From: an uncultured Muribaculaceae bacterium
GTDB lineage: Bacteria; Bacteroidota; Bacteroidia; Bacteroidales; Muribaculaceae
Assembly: GCA_944321705.1 (NCBI GenBank)
Contig: CALUMG010000002.1
Span: forward strand, 1 to 64,000
Direction: 5' to 3'
DNA: 64,000 nt
Position numbers and translations under genes: made by a program. A model generated the notes under the pieces. It saw nothing but the letters and a program-made list of their open reading frames with translations. It did not search any database and was not told the DNA's origin. Shown here one piece after another: positions 15,679 to 24,595 of this stretch. Positions within the stretch are counted from its first letter, which is position 1; the number at the start of each line of letters is the position of its first letter.

Positions 15679-16581
15679 TCACACCGGCTTTGTAATCTTT
15701 TTCAACCCATTCAATACGGTTCTTATTTGCTCATAAGTGGTTATCCGTGTCGGCACAAGTGGCAATCTCAATTCATTTTCAATGAATCCCATTGCATTCA
15801 ACAAGCATTTCACTCCGGCAGGATTTCCATCCACGAACAACAAACTGAACAATTCGGTAAACCGATGATGTATCTCCAACGCATTCGCAAAATCACCATT
15901 AAGAGCCAAACGAACCATTCGACTGAACTCCTTCGGGAACGCATTGCCAATTACCGAAATAACGCCGACTGCCCCAAGAGTTATCAACGGGAACGTTATT
16001 CCGTCATCACCCGAAATAACCATGAAATCCTTGGATTTTCTCTTGATTATTTCGTCCATTTGCGAAATATTGCCCGAAGCTTCTTTCACCCCTATGATAT
16101 TTTCAAAATCATGTGCCAACCTCAAGCATGTATCAGGCGACATGTTCACGCCTGTCCGACCAGGCACATTGTACAATATAATCGGTATGGGGCATGCTTT
16201 GGCTATGGCTTTATAATGCTGATATATGCCTTCCTGCGAAGGCTTGTTATAATAAGGCACGACAGATAATATGGCACTAAAAGGTGACAAATCTAACGTT
16301 TTTACTGCCTCAACTATGGCCATTGTGTTGTTACCGCCAAGGCCGAGGACAAGCGGGACTCGCCCATGCACCCTGCGAGCCACAAACGAACGTATTTCCT
16401 CCTGTTCTTCGGCCGTTAATGTAGCCGTTTCGGCAGTAGTTCCAAGAACGACAAGATAATCTATCCCATTGCTGATTTGATACTCAAGCAATCGGCCTAA
16501 TGCCTCATAATCAACAGTTTTATCTTTATGGAAAGGGGTTATCAAGGCCACCCCCATCCCCTTTAAATTTATTCCTGCCAT
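15679..16581 (-). CDS. dapA: 4-hydroxy-tetrahydrodipicolinate synthase
   Basis: Class I aldolase condensing pyruvate with aspartate semialdehyde, the committed step to diaminopimelate and lysine. From the ATG at 16581 (MAGINLKGMG) the 300-residue TIM-barrel has the expected KGMGVALITPF start, the LGTTAETATLT loop, the tyrosine in LYNVPGRTG and the Schiff-base lysine in IGVKEASGN. An ATG 12 nt further upstream would add four residues not typical of the family. lysC and lysA lie nearby on the same strand beyond the trx gene. Confidence 0.96.
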   Translation of the reverse strand: MAGINLKGMGVALITPFHKDKTVDYEALGRLLEYQISNGIDYLVVLGTTAETATLTAEEQEEIRSFVARRVHGRVPLVLGLGGNNTMAIVEAVKTLDLSPFSAILSVVPYYNKPSQEGIYQHYKAIAKACPIPIILYNVPGRTGVNMSPDTCLRLAHDFENIIGVKEASGNISQMDEIIKRKSKDFMVISGDDGITFPLITLGAVGVISVIGNAFPKEFSRMVRLALNGDFANALEIHHRFTELFSLLFVDGNPAGVKCLLNAMGFIENELRLPLVPTRITTYEQIRTVLNGLKKITKPV

Positions 16582-16710
16582 AATCAAAAACAATCAATCT
16601 TTCTTTAAAGGCTTATCTATTCACATCACTACTTGCACAGCTACAATGGCATCATATTTGTATTTTTTGATATGAACACATGTATATAATTCAAAAGCCT
16701 CAAAGTAATT

Positions 16711-17007
16711 ATGAACAATTTTTTATCATTAATATCAGGCAAAAAACCTGTACTTGTAGATTTTTACGCAACATGGTGCGGCCCTTGCAAAATGATGTCT
16801 CCAATAATTGCCGATGTAAAAGCCAAAATCGGTGACAAAGCCACTATAATAAAAATCGATGTCGACCAAAATCGGGAATTACGCCTGCAATATGGAATCC
16901 GTTCAATACCCACACTTATGATTTTTAAAGAAGGCCAACTCCTTTGGAGAGATGTGGGTGTTCACCAAAGCGATGAATTAGTTGCCCTATTGGAGCGTTT
17001 CGTATAA
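16711..17007 (+). CDS. trxA: Thioredoxin
   Basis: Small cytosolic disulfide reductase of 98 residues. The active site is WCGPC with C23 and C26, preceded by VLVDFYATW, with the conserved cis-proline in IPTLMIF (about residue 71). It has no signal peptide, so it acts in the cytosol. It is a single gene facing lysA, with a terminator hairpin between. It is slightly shorter than E. coli TrxA (109 residues) because it lacks part of the N-terminal helix; all functional residues are present. Confidence 0.92.
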   Translation: MNNFLSLISGKKPVLVDFYATWCGPCKMMSPIIADVKAKIGDKATIIKIDVDQNRELRLQYGIRSIPTLMIFKEGQLLWRDVGVHQSDELVALLERFV

Positions 17008-17027
17008 TAATTGTTCCACGAAACATA

Positions 17028-17075
17028 GTGGCAGAATAATATGAGATTCAACTTTTATTGTTCTGCCACATTTTT
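17028..17075 (+). terminator. Rho-independent terminator of the thioredoxin gene
   Basis: A 13-bp stem (GTGGCAGAATAAT with ATTGTTCTGCCAC, one U-G pair), a 16-nt loop and a following T run. It lies between the convergent trxA and lysA. Confidence 0.88.
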
Positions 17076-17082
17076 ATTTGAC

Positions 17083-18231
17083 TTATTCAGAAAAATAAGA
17101 ACCTGGCAACTTGCGACAATTATACCTCATGGCCATTATTTCACCATAAGCTCCTGCCGAATGCATTACAAGAAAATCTCCACGATGCGTGACAGGCAAT
17201 TCTTCGTCCGAAGCAAACTTGTCGCTCGATTCACATATCGGGCCGACTATGTCATATTTTTCCGTCTCGGCTGAACTTGATGATATATTTTCTATTGCAT
17301 GATGAGCTTGATACAAAGCCGGACGTATAAGGTCGGTCATTCCGGCATCTACAATAACAAAATTCTTTGAAGTGCCGTTTTTCACATACAAGACACGAGT
17401 TATCAATGAACCGCATTGCCCGACTATCGAACGTCCTAATTCAAAATGCAATTCTTGCCCTTCACGCAATCTTAAATTTTGCTTGAATGTATCAAAATAT
17501 TGCTTGAAGGCAGGAACAGGCTCTTTTGTCGGAATTGAATAATTTATTCCAAGACCTCCACCCACATTTATTATCTTGAATTTGATACCTTTGGCTTCAA
17601 ATTGATCTTGGATTTCATTAATCCTGTCACACAACATCTTGAATGGTTCATTATCCAAAATTTGTGAACCGATATGGAAATGCAATCCTATCAAATTTAT
17701 ATCCGACATGCTGTTTGCATGTTCCACCACATCTGACAACTGTTCGAGATTTATGCCAAACTTATTCTCATTCAAGCCAGTCGTGATATACTTATGTGTA
17801 TGCGCGTCGATATTCGGATTCACGCGTATTGCCACATTTGCAACCTTGCCTTTAGCAGCCGCTATCTCGTTTATTACTTCCAATTCTGGAACAGACTCAA
17901 CATTGAAGCAAAAAATATCATGGTTTAACCCAAGATTTATTTCACTGTCGGTCTTGCCCACTCCGGCAAAAGCTATAGAATCGCCTTTGAACCCGGCAGC
18001 CAAAGCGGCAACAATCTCTCCACCGCTAACGCAATCGATCGACAACCCGGCTTCCTTTATTTCATGCAATATACGAGGATTTGCATTGGCTTTCACTGCA
18101 TAATGCACTTTGTAAGGATAACCCTTTATGTTGTTTTTCAACTCGTTGATAGTTGCTTTGAGCAAATTCAAATCATAATAGTAAAACGGCGTCTCAAGCC
18201 CCTTGAATCTATTTAACGGATAATCGGTCAT
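17083..18231 (-). CDS. lysA: Diaminopimelate decarboxylase
   Basis: PLP enzyme making L-lysine from meso-diaminopimelate. From the ATG at 18231 (MTDYPLNRFKG) the protein has 382 residues. The PLP lysine lies in HYAVKANANP (about 42-51), followed by FGINLEQL, the GLHFHIGSQI histidine region, the PLP-phosphate loop GGGLGINY and the C-terminal GPICESSDKF with the substrate cysteine. It begins 7 bp after the lysC stop; a longer frame that would overlap lysC is not used. Pathway context with lysC and dapA is strong. Confidence 0.96.
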   Translation of the reverse strand: MTDYPLNRFKGLETPFYYYDLNLLKATINELKNNIKGYPYKVHYAVKANANPRILHEIKEAGLSIDCVSGGEIVAALAAGFKGDSIAFAGVGKTDSEINLGLNHDIFCFNVESVPELEVINEIAAAKGKVANVAIRVNPNIDAHTHKYITTGLNENKFGINLEQLSDVVEHANSMSDINLIGLHFHIGSQILDNEPFKMLCDRINEIQDQFEAKGIKFKIINVGGGLGINYSIPTKEPVPAFKQYFDTFKQNLRLREGQELHFELGRSIVGQCGSLITRVLYVKNGTSKNFVIVDAGMTDLIRPALYQAHHAIENISSSSAETEKYDIVGPICESSDKFASDEELPVTHRGDFLVMHSAGAYGEIMAMRYNCRKLPGSYFSE

Positions 18232-18238
18232 CTTATGA

Positions 18239-19570
18239 TTAATCTTTTTTTGCTTTCTTAAAAAGATGCTCACTCAATAGATTCAAGGCACGCACCTTGT
18301 CATCTTTGCTCACCAAGAACGAAATATTGTAATTGCTTCCTCCATAAGAAATCATTCTTACCGGAATATCTTTCAATGCGTCCAATGCAGCAGCCTCGAT
18401 GCCCTTGTTCCGCCATTCCAAATCACCAACGACACAGATTATCACCATGTCACGGTCAATGGTGACAGTACCAAATTTTTTGAGGTCATCAAGTATGTTA
18501 TCAAGATTTTTTTCGCTGTCTACTGTCACCGATACACCAACTTCCGATGTTGCAATCATGTCGATAGATGTCTTGTAGGTTTCAAATATCTCAAAAACCT
18601 TGCGTAAGAATCCATAAGCCAGCAGCATACGGCCCGACTTGATTTTAATTGCTATGATATTATCTTTAGCTGCAACAGCTTTCACTCCGTGAGGTGCAGT
18701 AGTATTGTATATCAATGTACCTTTTGCAGTAGGACACATGGTATTAAGCAATCTTACTGGAATATTATTCAACTTTGCAGGTAGCACACAAGTCGGATGC
18801 AGAATCTTCGCGCCAAAGTATGCGAGTTCGGCTGCTTCCTCAAAATGAAGTTCATCGACAGGGTCGGTACCTTCTACATATCGAGGGTCATTATTGTGCA
18901 TTCCGTCTATATCGGTCCATATTTCAATTTCTTCGGCATTTATGGCCGCACCTACGAGCGACGCGCTGTAGTCACTTCCTCCACGCTGCAAATTGTCTAT
19001 TTCGCCATAAGCATTTCGGCAGATGTAACCTTGAGTGATATACACATCAGCAGTGGCATATTTATCGAGTAATGCCGATAATTTTTGCCTTATATATTGA
19101 GTGTCGGGCTCTCCGCTTTTATCAGTTCTCACATAATCAAGAGCAGGCAAGATTACCGACTTTATTCCGATGGATTGCAGATACACGTTCATCATCGCTG
19201 TCGACATCAACTCGCCTTGAGCCAAAATCTCCTTTTCCTCGAATACCGTAAACAAATCCTTCGTAAGTGAACGTATGTAATTAAAGCATGCTTTCACTTC
19301 TGTAGCGGCTTTCTCGCGAGCTTCATCATTACCGGCAAAAAGCTCCTTTAACGTATCAACATATTTTGCTTCCAACACATTGATAGTCTCTTTTGCCCCA
19401 TCTACATTATGTTTATACAAGTAATCGGCAATTTCTACAAGAGTATTGGTCGTACCCGACATGGCCGAAAGCACGATTATGTTCTTGCCTCTTTCAACAA
19501 TCAAATTGGCTACATTTTTTATTCTTTCGGCAGAGCCGACCGAAGTACCTCCAAATTTAAGAACCTTCAT
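18239..19570 (-). CDS. lysC: Aspartate kinase (monofunctional)
   Basis: Phosphorylates aspartate, opening the pathway to lysine, threonine, methionine and diaminopimelate. The 443-residue protein has [13 protein letters not shown] (4-16), the [12 protein letters not shown] catalytic stretch, the [13 protein letters not shown] region and two C-terminal ACT domains (from about residue 300) that normally bind the lysine or threonine inhibitor. It is not fused to homoserine dehydrogenase. It forms an operon with lysA. A leader of about 190 nt precedes it. Confidence 0.96.
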   Translation of the reverse strand: MKVLKFGGTSVGSAERIKNVANLIVERGKNIIVLSAMSGTTNTLVEIADYLYKHNVDGAKETINVLEAKYVDTLKELFAGNDEAREKAATEVKACFNYIRSLTKDLFTVFEEKEILAQGELMSTAMMNVYLQSIGIKSVILPALDYVRTDKSGEPDTQYIRQKLSALLDKYATADVYITQGYICRNAYGEIDNLQRGGSDYSASLVGAAINAEEIEIWTDIDGMHNNDPRYVEGTDPVDELHFEEAAELAYFGAKILHPTCVLPAKLNNIPVRLLNTMCPTAKGTLIYNTTAPHGVKAVAAKDNIIAIKIKSGRMLLAYGFLRKVFEIFETYKTSIDMIATSEVGVSVTVDSEKNLDNILDDLKKFGTVTIDRDMVIICVVGDLEWRNKGIEAAALDALKDIPVRMISYGGSNYNISFLVSKDDKVRALNLLSEHLFKKAKKD

Positions 19571-19867
19571 TGAATTTAGGATATTTCCGTTAATAATGCA
19601 AAAAACGACAAATAGTCTTCACCGCCCATCCATTCGCCTCTTCTACATCGCCTCTTGCGCTGCAACAAGGCATTTTGGCATTTTTAATATGACTTCATCA
19701 AAAAAATGCTTCGAAATTTTCAATATTAGCCACATAATGAACGACAAAGTTTGACTTTAAAAGCATTTGCAAAGTTACTAATTTTATGCAATTAATTAAA
19801 ACACTTGCTCTTTTTATGCCTTCACGCATAAAAAAGATGCAGGCTCGCGACCCACATCTCTATATGA
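19571..19867 (-). promoter_or_regulatory. lysC promoter and long leader region
   Basis: A 297-bp gap between ftsE and lysC, both leftward. The minus strand has TAACTTTG at 19777-19770, giving a lysC leader of about 190 nt. Inside it a hairpin with arms GCATTTTT and AAAAATGC (19709-19678) and a duplicated CGCCTCTT occur. A 12-codon frame (Met-Pro-Lys-Cys-Leu...) is present but is not rich in Lys or Thr, so classical attenuation is not supported. At 19808-19833 an A/T hairpin without a proper U-tract follows ftsE. Confidence 0.4.
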
Positions 19868-20533
19868 TTAGTCTTCCACAAGACGTTTCCCGTCACACCT
19901 CAACACCCTGCCGGGGAATCCTTCTATCAACTGTATATTATGAGTGGCCATCAACACTGCCGTTCCTTTCTCGGCTATGCCATGAAGCAGCGACACTATT
20001 TGTCTCCCGGTTTCGGGGTCGAGATTTCCGGTAGGCTCATCCGCAAGAATCAATTTGGGATGATTCAACAATGCCCTTGCTATTACTATGCGCTGTTGCT
20101 CCCCTCCCGATAATTCATGCGGCATCTTGTAGGACTTATTCCCCATTCCCACTCTTGCAAGAGTTTCTTCTATACGGTCGTTTATTTCCACCTTGTTTTT
20201 CCATCCTGTAGCCTGCATTACAAATTTCAGATTATCATATACCGACCTGTCGGTCAACAATTGAAAATCTTGAAAAACAATTCCCATTTTTCTGCGCAAC
20301 ATAGGAATGTTTCTTTGTTTTATGCAATTTAAATCAAAGTCCAACACCATGGCTTCTCCGGCCTCTATCGGTATTTCGGCATACATCGATTTAAGCAGGC
20401 TGCTCTTGCCGCTACCCACACGCCCTATCAAATAAGCAAACTCTCCTTCCTCAAGAGAGAAAGTCACATCTTTCAGCACGACGAGTTCTTTGCGAAGCAA
20501 TTCAACTCCCTTATAATCAACAATTTTTGTCAT
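19868..20533 (-). CDS. ftsE: Cell-division ABC transporter ATP-binding protein FtsE
   Basis: ATPase that, with the membrane partner FtsX, controls septal peptidoglycan hydrolases. The 221-residue single-domain ATPase starts at the ATG at 20533 (MTKIVDYKG) and has Walker A GRVGSGKS (37-44), the ABC signature LSGGEQQR, Walker B LILADEP and the H-loop ATHN. FtsX is not adjacent; in many bacteria it is. The start lies inside the last 17 nt of hisIE, so ftsE is coupled to the histidine operon. FtsE is favoured over LolD by length and overall pattern. Confidence 0.85.
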   Translation of the reverse strand: MTKIVDYKGVELLRKELVVLKDVTFSLEEGEFAYLIGRVGSGKSSLLKSMYAEIPIEAGEAMVLDFDLNCIKQRNIPMLRRKMGIVFQDFQLLTDRSVYDNLKFVMQATGWKNKVEINDRIEETLARVGMGNKSYKMPHELSGGEQQRIVIARALLNHPKLILADEPTGNLDPETGRQIVSLLHGIAEKGTAVLMATHNIQLIEGFPGRVLRCDGKRLVED

Positions 20534-21140
20534 AATCCGATTTTTGTTTATGGTGTCTGCGATATAATGCTTCAGCAATATCCTCGATACGCCTTCCCTT
20601 TGCTGTCAACAAAACTATGATATGATATAGCAAGTCGGCACCCTCATAGACGAGACGCCCATCAGAGCCATTAGTTGCTTCAATGACCATTTCAACGGCT
20701 TCCTCTCCCACTTTTTGAGCCATGGCATTAATTCCCTTGTCAAACAACGAAGTTGTATAAGAACCCTCGGGCATTTCTTCATGTCGTTTTACTATGTAAT
20801 CTTGCAAAACACTCAAGAACTCTATTCCGGGCTTATTTTCTCCGCCGAAACATGTATCGGTACCGCAATGGCACACAGGACCTTCGGGAATGACTTTAAT
20901 CAATAACGTGTCATTGTCGCAATCTGTTTCTATAGAAATTACATTTAAATAATTTCCGCTTGTCTCCCCTTTTGTCCACAACCGTTGCTTGCTGCGACTA
21001 TAGAATGTCACTTTCCTTGTTTCTTCAGTAACCTTATAAGCTTCCTCATTCATGAATCCAAGCATCAACACGTTTTTCGTATTGGCATCTTGTATTATTG
21101 CGGGTATAAGCCCGTTCATTTTTCCAAAATCAAGCTCCAT
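20517..21140 (-). CDS. hisIE: Bifunctional phosphoribosyl-AMP cyclohydrolase / phosphoribosyl-ATP pyrophosphatase
   Basis: Fused HisI-HisE performing the second and third steps of histidine synthesis. The HisI part (about 1-110) has the FYSRSKQRLWTKGETSG motif and the zinc-binding CDNDT and CHCGTDTCF cysteines. HisE (about 115-207) has AQKVGEEAVEMVIEA and the DLLYHIIVLL helix. The ATG at 21140 (MELDFGKMNG) matches homologues. A GTG at 21167 overlapping the hisF stop as GTGA is a possible longer start. The 3' end overlaps ftsE. Confidence 0.95.
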   Translation of the reverse strand: MELDFGKMNGLIPAIIQDANTKNVLMLGFMNEEAYKVTEETRKVTFYSRSKQRLWTKGETSGNYLNVISIETDCDNDTLLIKVIPEGPVCHCGTDTCFGGENKPGIEFLSVLQDYIVKRHEEMPEGSYTTSLFDKGINAMAQKVGEEAVEMVIEATNGSDGRLVYEGADLLYHIIVLLTAKGRRIEDIAEALYRRHHKQKSDYDKNC

Positions 21141-21163
21141 AAGCATTTTTTTATTTATAAGTG

Positions 21164-21922
21164 TCACAATCTGACGTTTATGCCACGTTGATGCAAAAAT
21201 TGCTTCAACTCGATGATATTTATTTCTCCAAAGTGAAAAACACTTGCAGCCAGGGCTGCATCGGCCTTACCCGAGTCAAATACTTCGGCAAAATGTTCTG
21301 CACAACCGCAACCACCAGATGCAATTACTGGAATATGCAATATTTCATGCAATTTACGCAATTCATTACAAGCATAACCGTTCTTAACTCCATCATGCTC
21401 CATGCTTGTAAACAAAATCTCACCTGCGCCACGGTCCTCAGCCTCTTTTGCCCAGTCAAAAAGCGACTTGTTCGTCTTAAACCGTCCACCTTTCTCATAA
21501 CACATCCACATACCGCTTTCATCGCGCTTGGCATCGATTGCCACCACACACACTTGGCTGCCAAAACGATTGGCTATATCTTCTATCAATTCTGGATGAT
21601 TCAAAGCCGCACTATTTATTGACACCTTATCGGCTCCATTGGCCAGCAATTTATCAACGTCATCGACCGAACCGATTCCGCCTCCCACGGTAAACGGGAT
21701 GCTCAACGTCTTGGCCACTTCACGCACAAGGCCGAGGAATGTTTTACGACCTTCGCTTGATGCCGATATATCAAGATACACCAATTCATCGGCACCTTCG
21801 TCGCTATATCGTTTCCCTAATTCCACCGGATTGCCAGCTTCGCGCAATCCGGTAAAATTAACACCTTTAACTGTGATGCCATTCATAACATCAAGGCACG
21901 GTATTATTCGTTTTGCAAGCAT
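21164..21922 (-). CDS. hisF: Imidazole glycerol phosphate synthase subunit HisF
   Basis: Cyclase subunit that, with ammonia from HisH, converts PRFAR to imidazole glycerol phosphate and AICAR. The 252-residue beta/alpha barrel has the catalytic aspartates D11 in IPCLDVMNG and about D130 in [10 protein letters not shown], and phosphate-binding loops FTVGGGIGS and IASGGCG. Its start overlaps the end of hisA by 19 nt. Normal family member. Confidence 0.98.
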   Translation of the reverse strand: MLAKRIIPCLDVMNGITVKGVNFTGLREAGNPVELGKRYSDEGADELVYLDISASSEGRKTFLGLVREVAKTLSIPFTVGGGIGSVDDVDKLLANGADKVSINSAALNHPELIEDIANRFGSQVCVVAIDAKRDESGMWMCYEKGGRFKTNKSLFDWAKEAEDRGAGEILFTSMEHDGVKNGYACNELRKLHEILHIPVIASGGCGCAEHFAEVFDSGKADAALAASVFHFGEINIIELKQFLHQRGINVRL

Positions 21923-22650
21923 GTTCCGGTCATGTTTAAGCGTTCGACTTCTTTCAAAGATACAGTTCCTTCATAAATAGCTTTGCCGACGATAACGTTC
22001 TCTATGCCTATTCTTTCCAAATCGGCAATATGACGCATGGTCCCGACTCCGCCACTTGCTATAAGTTGCAAGTCATCATATGTATCTATAATCTCTTTAT
22101 ACAATTCAATTGCAGGCCCTTCAAGCATTCCATCACGACCAATGTCGGTACAAATTACTTGTGACACGCCATCCTTGGCATAATTTCCAATGAACTCCAT
22201 TATATCGACGCCACTGTCTTCATGCCAACCGTTTATGGCTATCTTCTTGTCTCTAACATCGGCTCCCAATATCAAGACCTTATTACCATAGACGACAAGC
22301 CAACGCTTGAACGTTTCAGGTTCTTTAATCGCTATGCTGCCTGCCGTAACTTTATTTGCACCGCATTCCAGCGCAATCCTTATGTCATCGTCCGACTTGA
22401 CACCGCCACCGAAGTCAATTTCCATGCCGGTTTTTGAAGCTATCCTTTCAAGCACGTTATAATTGACTATATGGCTGGCTTTTGCACCATCAAGGTCCAC
22501 AAGGTGCAATTTTCTGCATCCTATGTCCTCAAATGCATGAGCAACATCTACCGGAGACGCATTATATACGGTCTGCCGGTTGTAATCCCCTTGAGTCAGT
22601 CTGACACATTTGCCTTCAATAATATCTATCGCTGGAATAAGGGTTATCAT
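21904..22650 (-). CDS. hisA: Phosphoribosylformimino-5-aminoimidazole carboxamide ribotide isomerase HisA
   Basis: Amadori isomerase of histidine synthesis (ProFAR to PRFAR). The 248-residue barrel has the catalytic aspartates D9 in [10 protein letters not shown] and the one in [10 protein letters not shown] (about residue 130-138), the DFGGGVKSD phosphate loop and IASGGVG. It overlaps hisH by 4 nt and hisF by 19 nt, a tightly coupled operon. Confidence 0.98.
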   Translation of the reverse strand: MITLIPAIDIIEGKCVRLTQGDYNRQTVYNASPVDVAHAFEDIGCRKLHLVDLDGAKASHIVNYNVLERIASKTGMEIDFGGGVKSDDDIRIALECGANKVTAGSIAIKEPETFKRWLVVYGNKVLILGADVRDKKIAINGWHEDSGVDIMEFIGNYAKDGVSQVICTDIGRDGMLEGPAIELYKEIIDTYDDLQLIASGGVGTMRHIADLERIGIENVIVGKAIYEGTVSLKEVERLNMTGTCLQNE

Positions 22651-23246
22651 AATTCCATGAAATTTTTTAATATATTTTCTCCCACCTTTCCACTTTTTTC
22701 AGGATGGAACTGCACGGCATAAAAATTATCCTTGCGTATCGCAGCACTGAAAGAATGAATATAATCAGCGGTCATTATCGTGTATTTACATACAGGAACA
22801 TAATAACTGTGTACAAAATATACATATTCCTCTTTAGATGGGAATTGACATGACAATTCATTTTTCTCATTTGACAACACGGTATTCCATCCCATTTGAG
22901 GGATTTTGAAATCATGATTTCCACAATTGTCAAACCTCTTCACGTCAACATCAAATATGCCAAGACATTGAGTATTGCCTTCTTCCGAATTGCGACACAA
23001 CAATTGCATTCCTATACATATACCAAGTACAGGACATTTTAACGCCTTAATGACAGAGTCAAGCCCGTGAGAATGCAAATATCGCATTGCAGCCGCCGCT
23101 TCACCGACTCCCGGGAAAATAACCCTGTCGGCCGAAGAAATGACGTCAAGATTGTCCGAAACAGTAGCATCGACTCCTATTCTGTTTAATGCGCACTTAA
23201 CCGAAAATATATTTCCTGCGTTATATTTTATAATAACCGTGCCCAT
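22647..23246 (-). CDS. hisH: Imidazole glycerol phosphate synthase subunit HisH
   Basis: Class I glutamine amidotransferase that supplies ammonia to HisF. The 199-residue protein shows the oxyanion and nucleophile motif GICIGMQLL with its cysteine (about residue 78) and the VQFHPEKSG His-Glu pair near the C-terminus, plus QMGWN. It is the first histidine gene of the run hisH-hisA-hisF-hisIE. The remaining his genes are outside the window. Confidence 0.97.
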   Translation of the reverse strand: MGTVIIKYNAGNIFSVKCALNRIGVDATVSDNLDVISSADRVIFPGVGEAAAAMRYLHSHGLDSVIKALKCPVLGICIGMQLLCRNSEEGNTQCLGIFDVDVKRFDNCGNHDFKIPQMGWNTVLSNEKNELSCQFPSKEEYVYFVHSYYVPVCKYTIMTADYIHSFSAAIRKDNFYAVQFHPEKSGKVGENILKNFMEL

Positions 23247-23267
23247 TATTTTATCTTTCTGAAAAAA

Positions 23268-24137
23268 TTAACTGAATACAATTGTTTTATTCTTGTAAGA
23301 CAGGATTTTGCGCTGTATATGTTTTTCAACTGCCCGGGAAAGGACAATCTTTTCAAGATCCCGTCCCTTATGTATCAAATCGGCAACAGTGTCTTTATGG
23401 GTTATTCGCACGATATCCTGTTCTATGATAGGACCTGCATCAAGCTCGGTAGTCACATAATGGCTTGTCGCGCCTATCAGCTTCACGCCTCTTTCATAAG
23501 CCGCATGATACGGTTTTGCTCCTACAAAGGCCGGCAAAAATGAATGATGTATATTGATTATCCTATTAGGATAACGATTTATGAAATCCTCCGACAATAC
23601 CTGCATATATCTCGCAAGGACAACAAAATCAACCTTATGACTATCAAGCAATTCAAATTCCTTAGCTTCCATCTCTTCCTTATTGTCTTTATTGACAGGA
23701 ATCACATAATATGGAATGTTAAATTGCTTCCCTACTGCTTCAAGGTCTGGATGATTGCTTATTATCAACGGTATTTCCACTTCCCAATCTCCTGCCGTGT
23801 ATCGTGCAAGAATGTCATAAAGGCAATGTGACATTTTAGAAACGAAAATAGCCATTCGCTGTGGCTTGTTGGTGAAATCAAGCCTATATTCCATATTGTA
23901 TCTTTGCGCATACAAGGTATAGAAATAATCATTGATTTTTTCTTTCGGTATAAGGAATTTTTCCAAATCCCATTCTATTCGCATGTAAAATATGCCGTTA
24001 ACCCTGTCTACATACTGATCAAGATACAATATATTGCCGCCATTGGTATTTATGAACTCTGTTAACACGGCAAGAATGCCGGGCTGGTCTGGACAGTGCA
24101 TCAACAATACGGCGTTATCTCGATAACTATGGTTCAT
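23268..24137 (-). CDS. purU: Formyltetrahydrofolate deformylase
   Basis: Hydrolyses 10-formyl-THF to THF and formate, balancing one-carbon pools and supplying formate for PurT. The 289-residue protein has an N-terminal ACT domain (about 10-85, opening LLMHCPDQPGILA) and a formyltransferase domain with NIHHSFLPAF, the GATSHYVTTELDAGPII segment and its catalytic Asp. It lies 21 bp before hisH, so it may be co-transcribed with the histidine genes, whose AICAR by-product enters purine synthesis. Confidence 0.95.
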   Translation of the reverse strand: MNHSYRDNAVLLMHCPDQPGILAVLTEFINTNGGNILYLDQYVDRVNGIFYMRIEWDLEKFLIPKEKINDYFYTLYAQRYNMEYRLDFTNKPQRMAIFVSKMSHCLYDILARYTAGDWEVEIPLIISNHPDLEAVGKQFNIPYYVIPVNKDNKEEMEAKEFELLDSHKVDFVVLARYMQVLSEDFINRYPNRIINIHHSFLPAFVGAKPYHAAYERGVKLIGATSHYVTTELDAGPIIEQDIVRITHKDTVADLIHKGRDLEKIVLSRAVEKHIQRKILSYKNKTIVFS

Positions 24138-24159
24138 TTATATCTGTATTTGTTTTACG

Positions 24160-24191
24160 CAAAGTTAAAACAAATTAAACAGTTATTCAAG
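24160..24191 (-). promoter_or_regulatory. Putative promoter of purU (and perhaps hisHAF-IE-ftsE)
   Basis: TAACTTTG on the minus strand (24167-24160), with CTTG about 20 nt upstream as a one-mismatch -33 box. It is 23 nt before the purU ATG and is the only clear promoter seen ahead of the whole leftward block. Confidence 0.55.
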
Positions 24192-24230
24192 CATAAACAA
24201 AACAATATGAAAAGCTAAAAGCAATTTTGG

Positions 24231-24578
24231 TTACATTATAACTCTACGCCATTCACGCTTGCTACAATCTATTTCATACAACGATACAGGCTTGCCGACA
24301 CAAGCGAAAAGGCTTCTATCTTTGTTCATCCACTTGCCCACATTTTCGATAGTCGCATCTTCATCTCCACTTATCAAAAGCGATAGTTGCGATTCTATTG
24401 CGGCGGCAGAAACATTGGCTACGACAATCAAAACCCCGGGTGTGTACACGACATTTTGAGTCTCTTCGGAAAATGGTTCCACGCTTGTCAACACGCCATC
24501 GTTCAAAGACACTATCGATAATTTATGTGTCAATCCGCCTACAACTACACGACGAGACAAAAAATGTTTTTCTCTCAT
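24231..24578 (-). CDS. Hypothetical protein
   Basis: A 115-residue protein I cannot assign. It opens MREKHFLSRRVVVGG and is made of alternating hydrophobic strands, with no signal peptide, metal site or membrane segment. It is the third gene of lspA-DUF4296-this gene, 17 bp after the DUF4296 lipoprotein, so a small envelope-associated or regulatory role is possible but unproven. The coding frame is supported by position and by absence of a better alternative. Confidence 0.7.
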   Translation of the reverse strand: MREKHFLSRRVVVGGLTHKLSIVSLNDGVLTSVEPFSEETQNVVYTPGVLIVVANVSAAAIESQLSLLISGDEDATIENVGKWMNKDRSLFACVGKPVSLYEIDCSKREWRRVIM

Positions 24579-24595
24579 TTCACTAAAGCCATTGT

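Noticed and set aside
15646..16269. A 207-codon plus-strand open frame over dapA
   Set aside because: Antisense to a clear dapA with all catalytic motifs; composition is that of a reverse-frame shadow.
18232..18273. Longer lysA start overlapping lysC
   Set aside because: It would add 14 residues foreign to the family; the ATG at 18231 lies 7 bp after the lysC stop.
19808..19833. Hairpin after ftsE as a terminator
   Set aside because: The arms are T-then-A ordered, so neither strand has a U-tract after the stem; kept only as part of the intergenic description.
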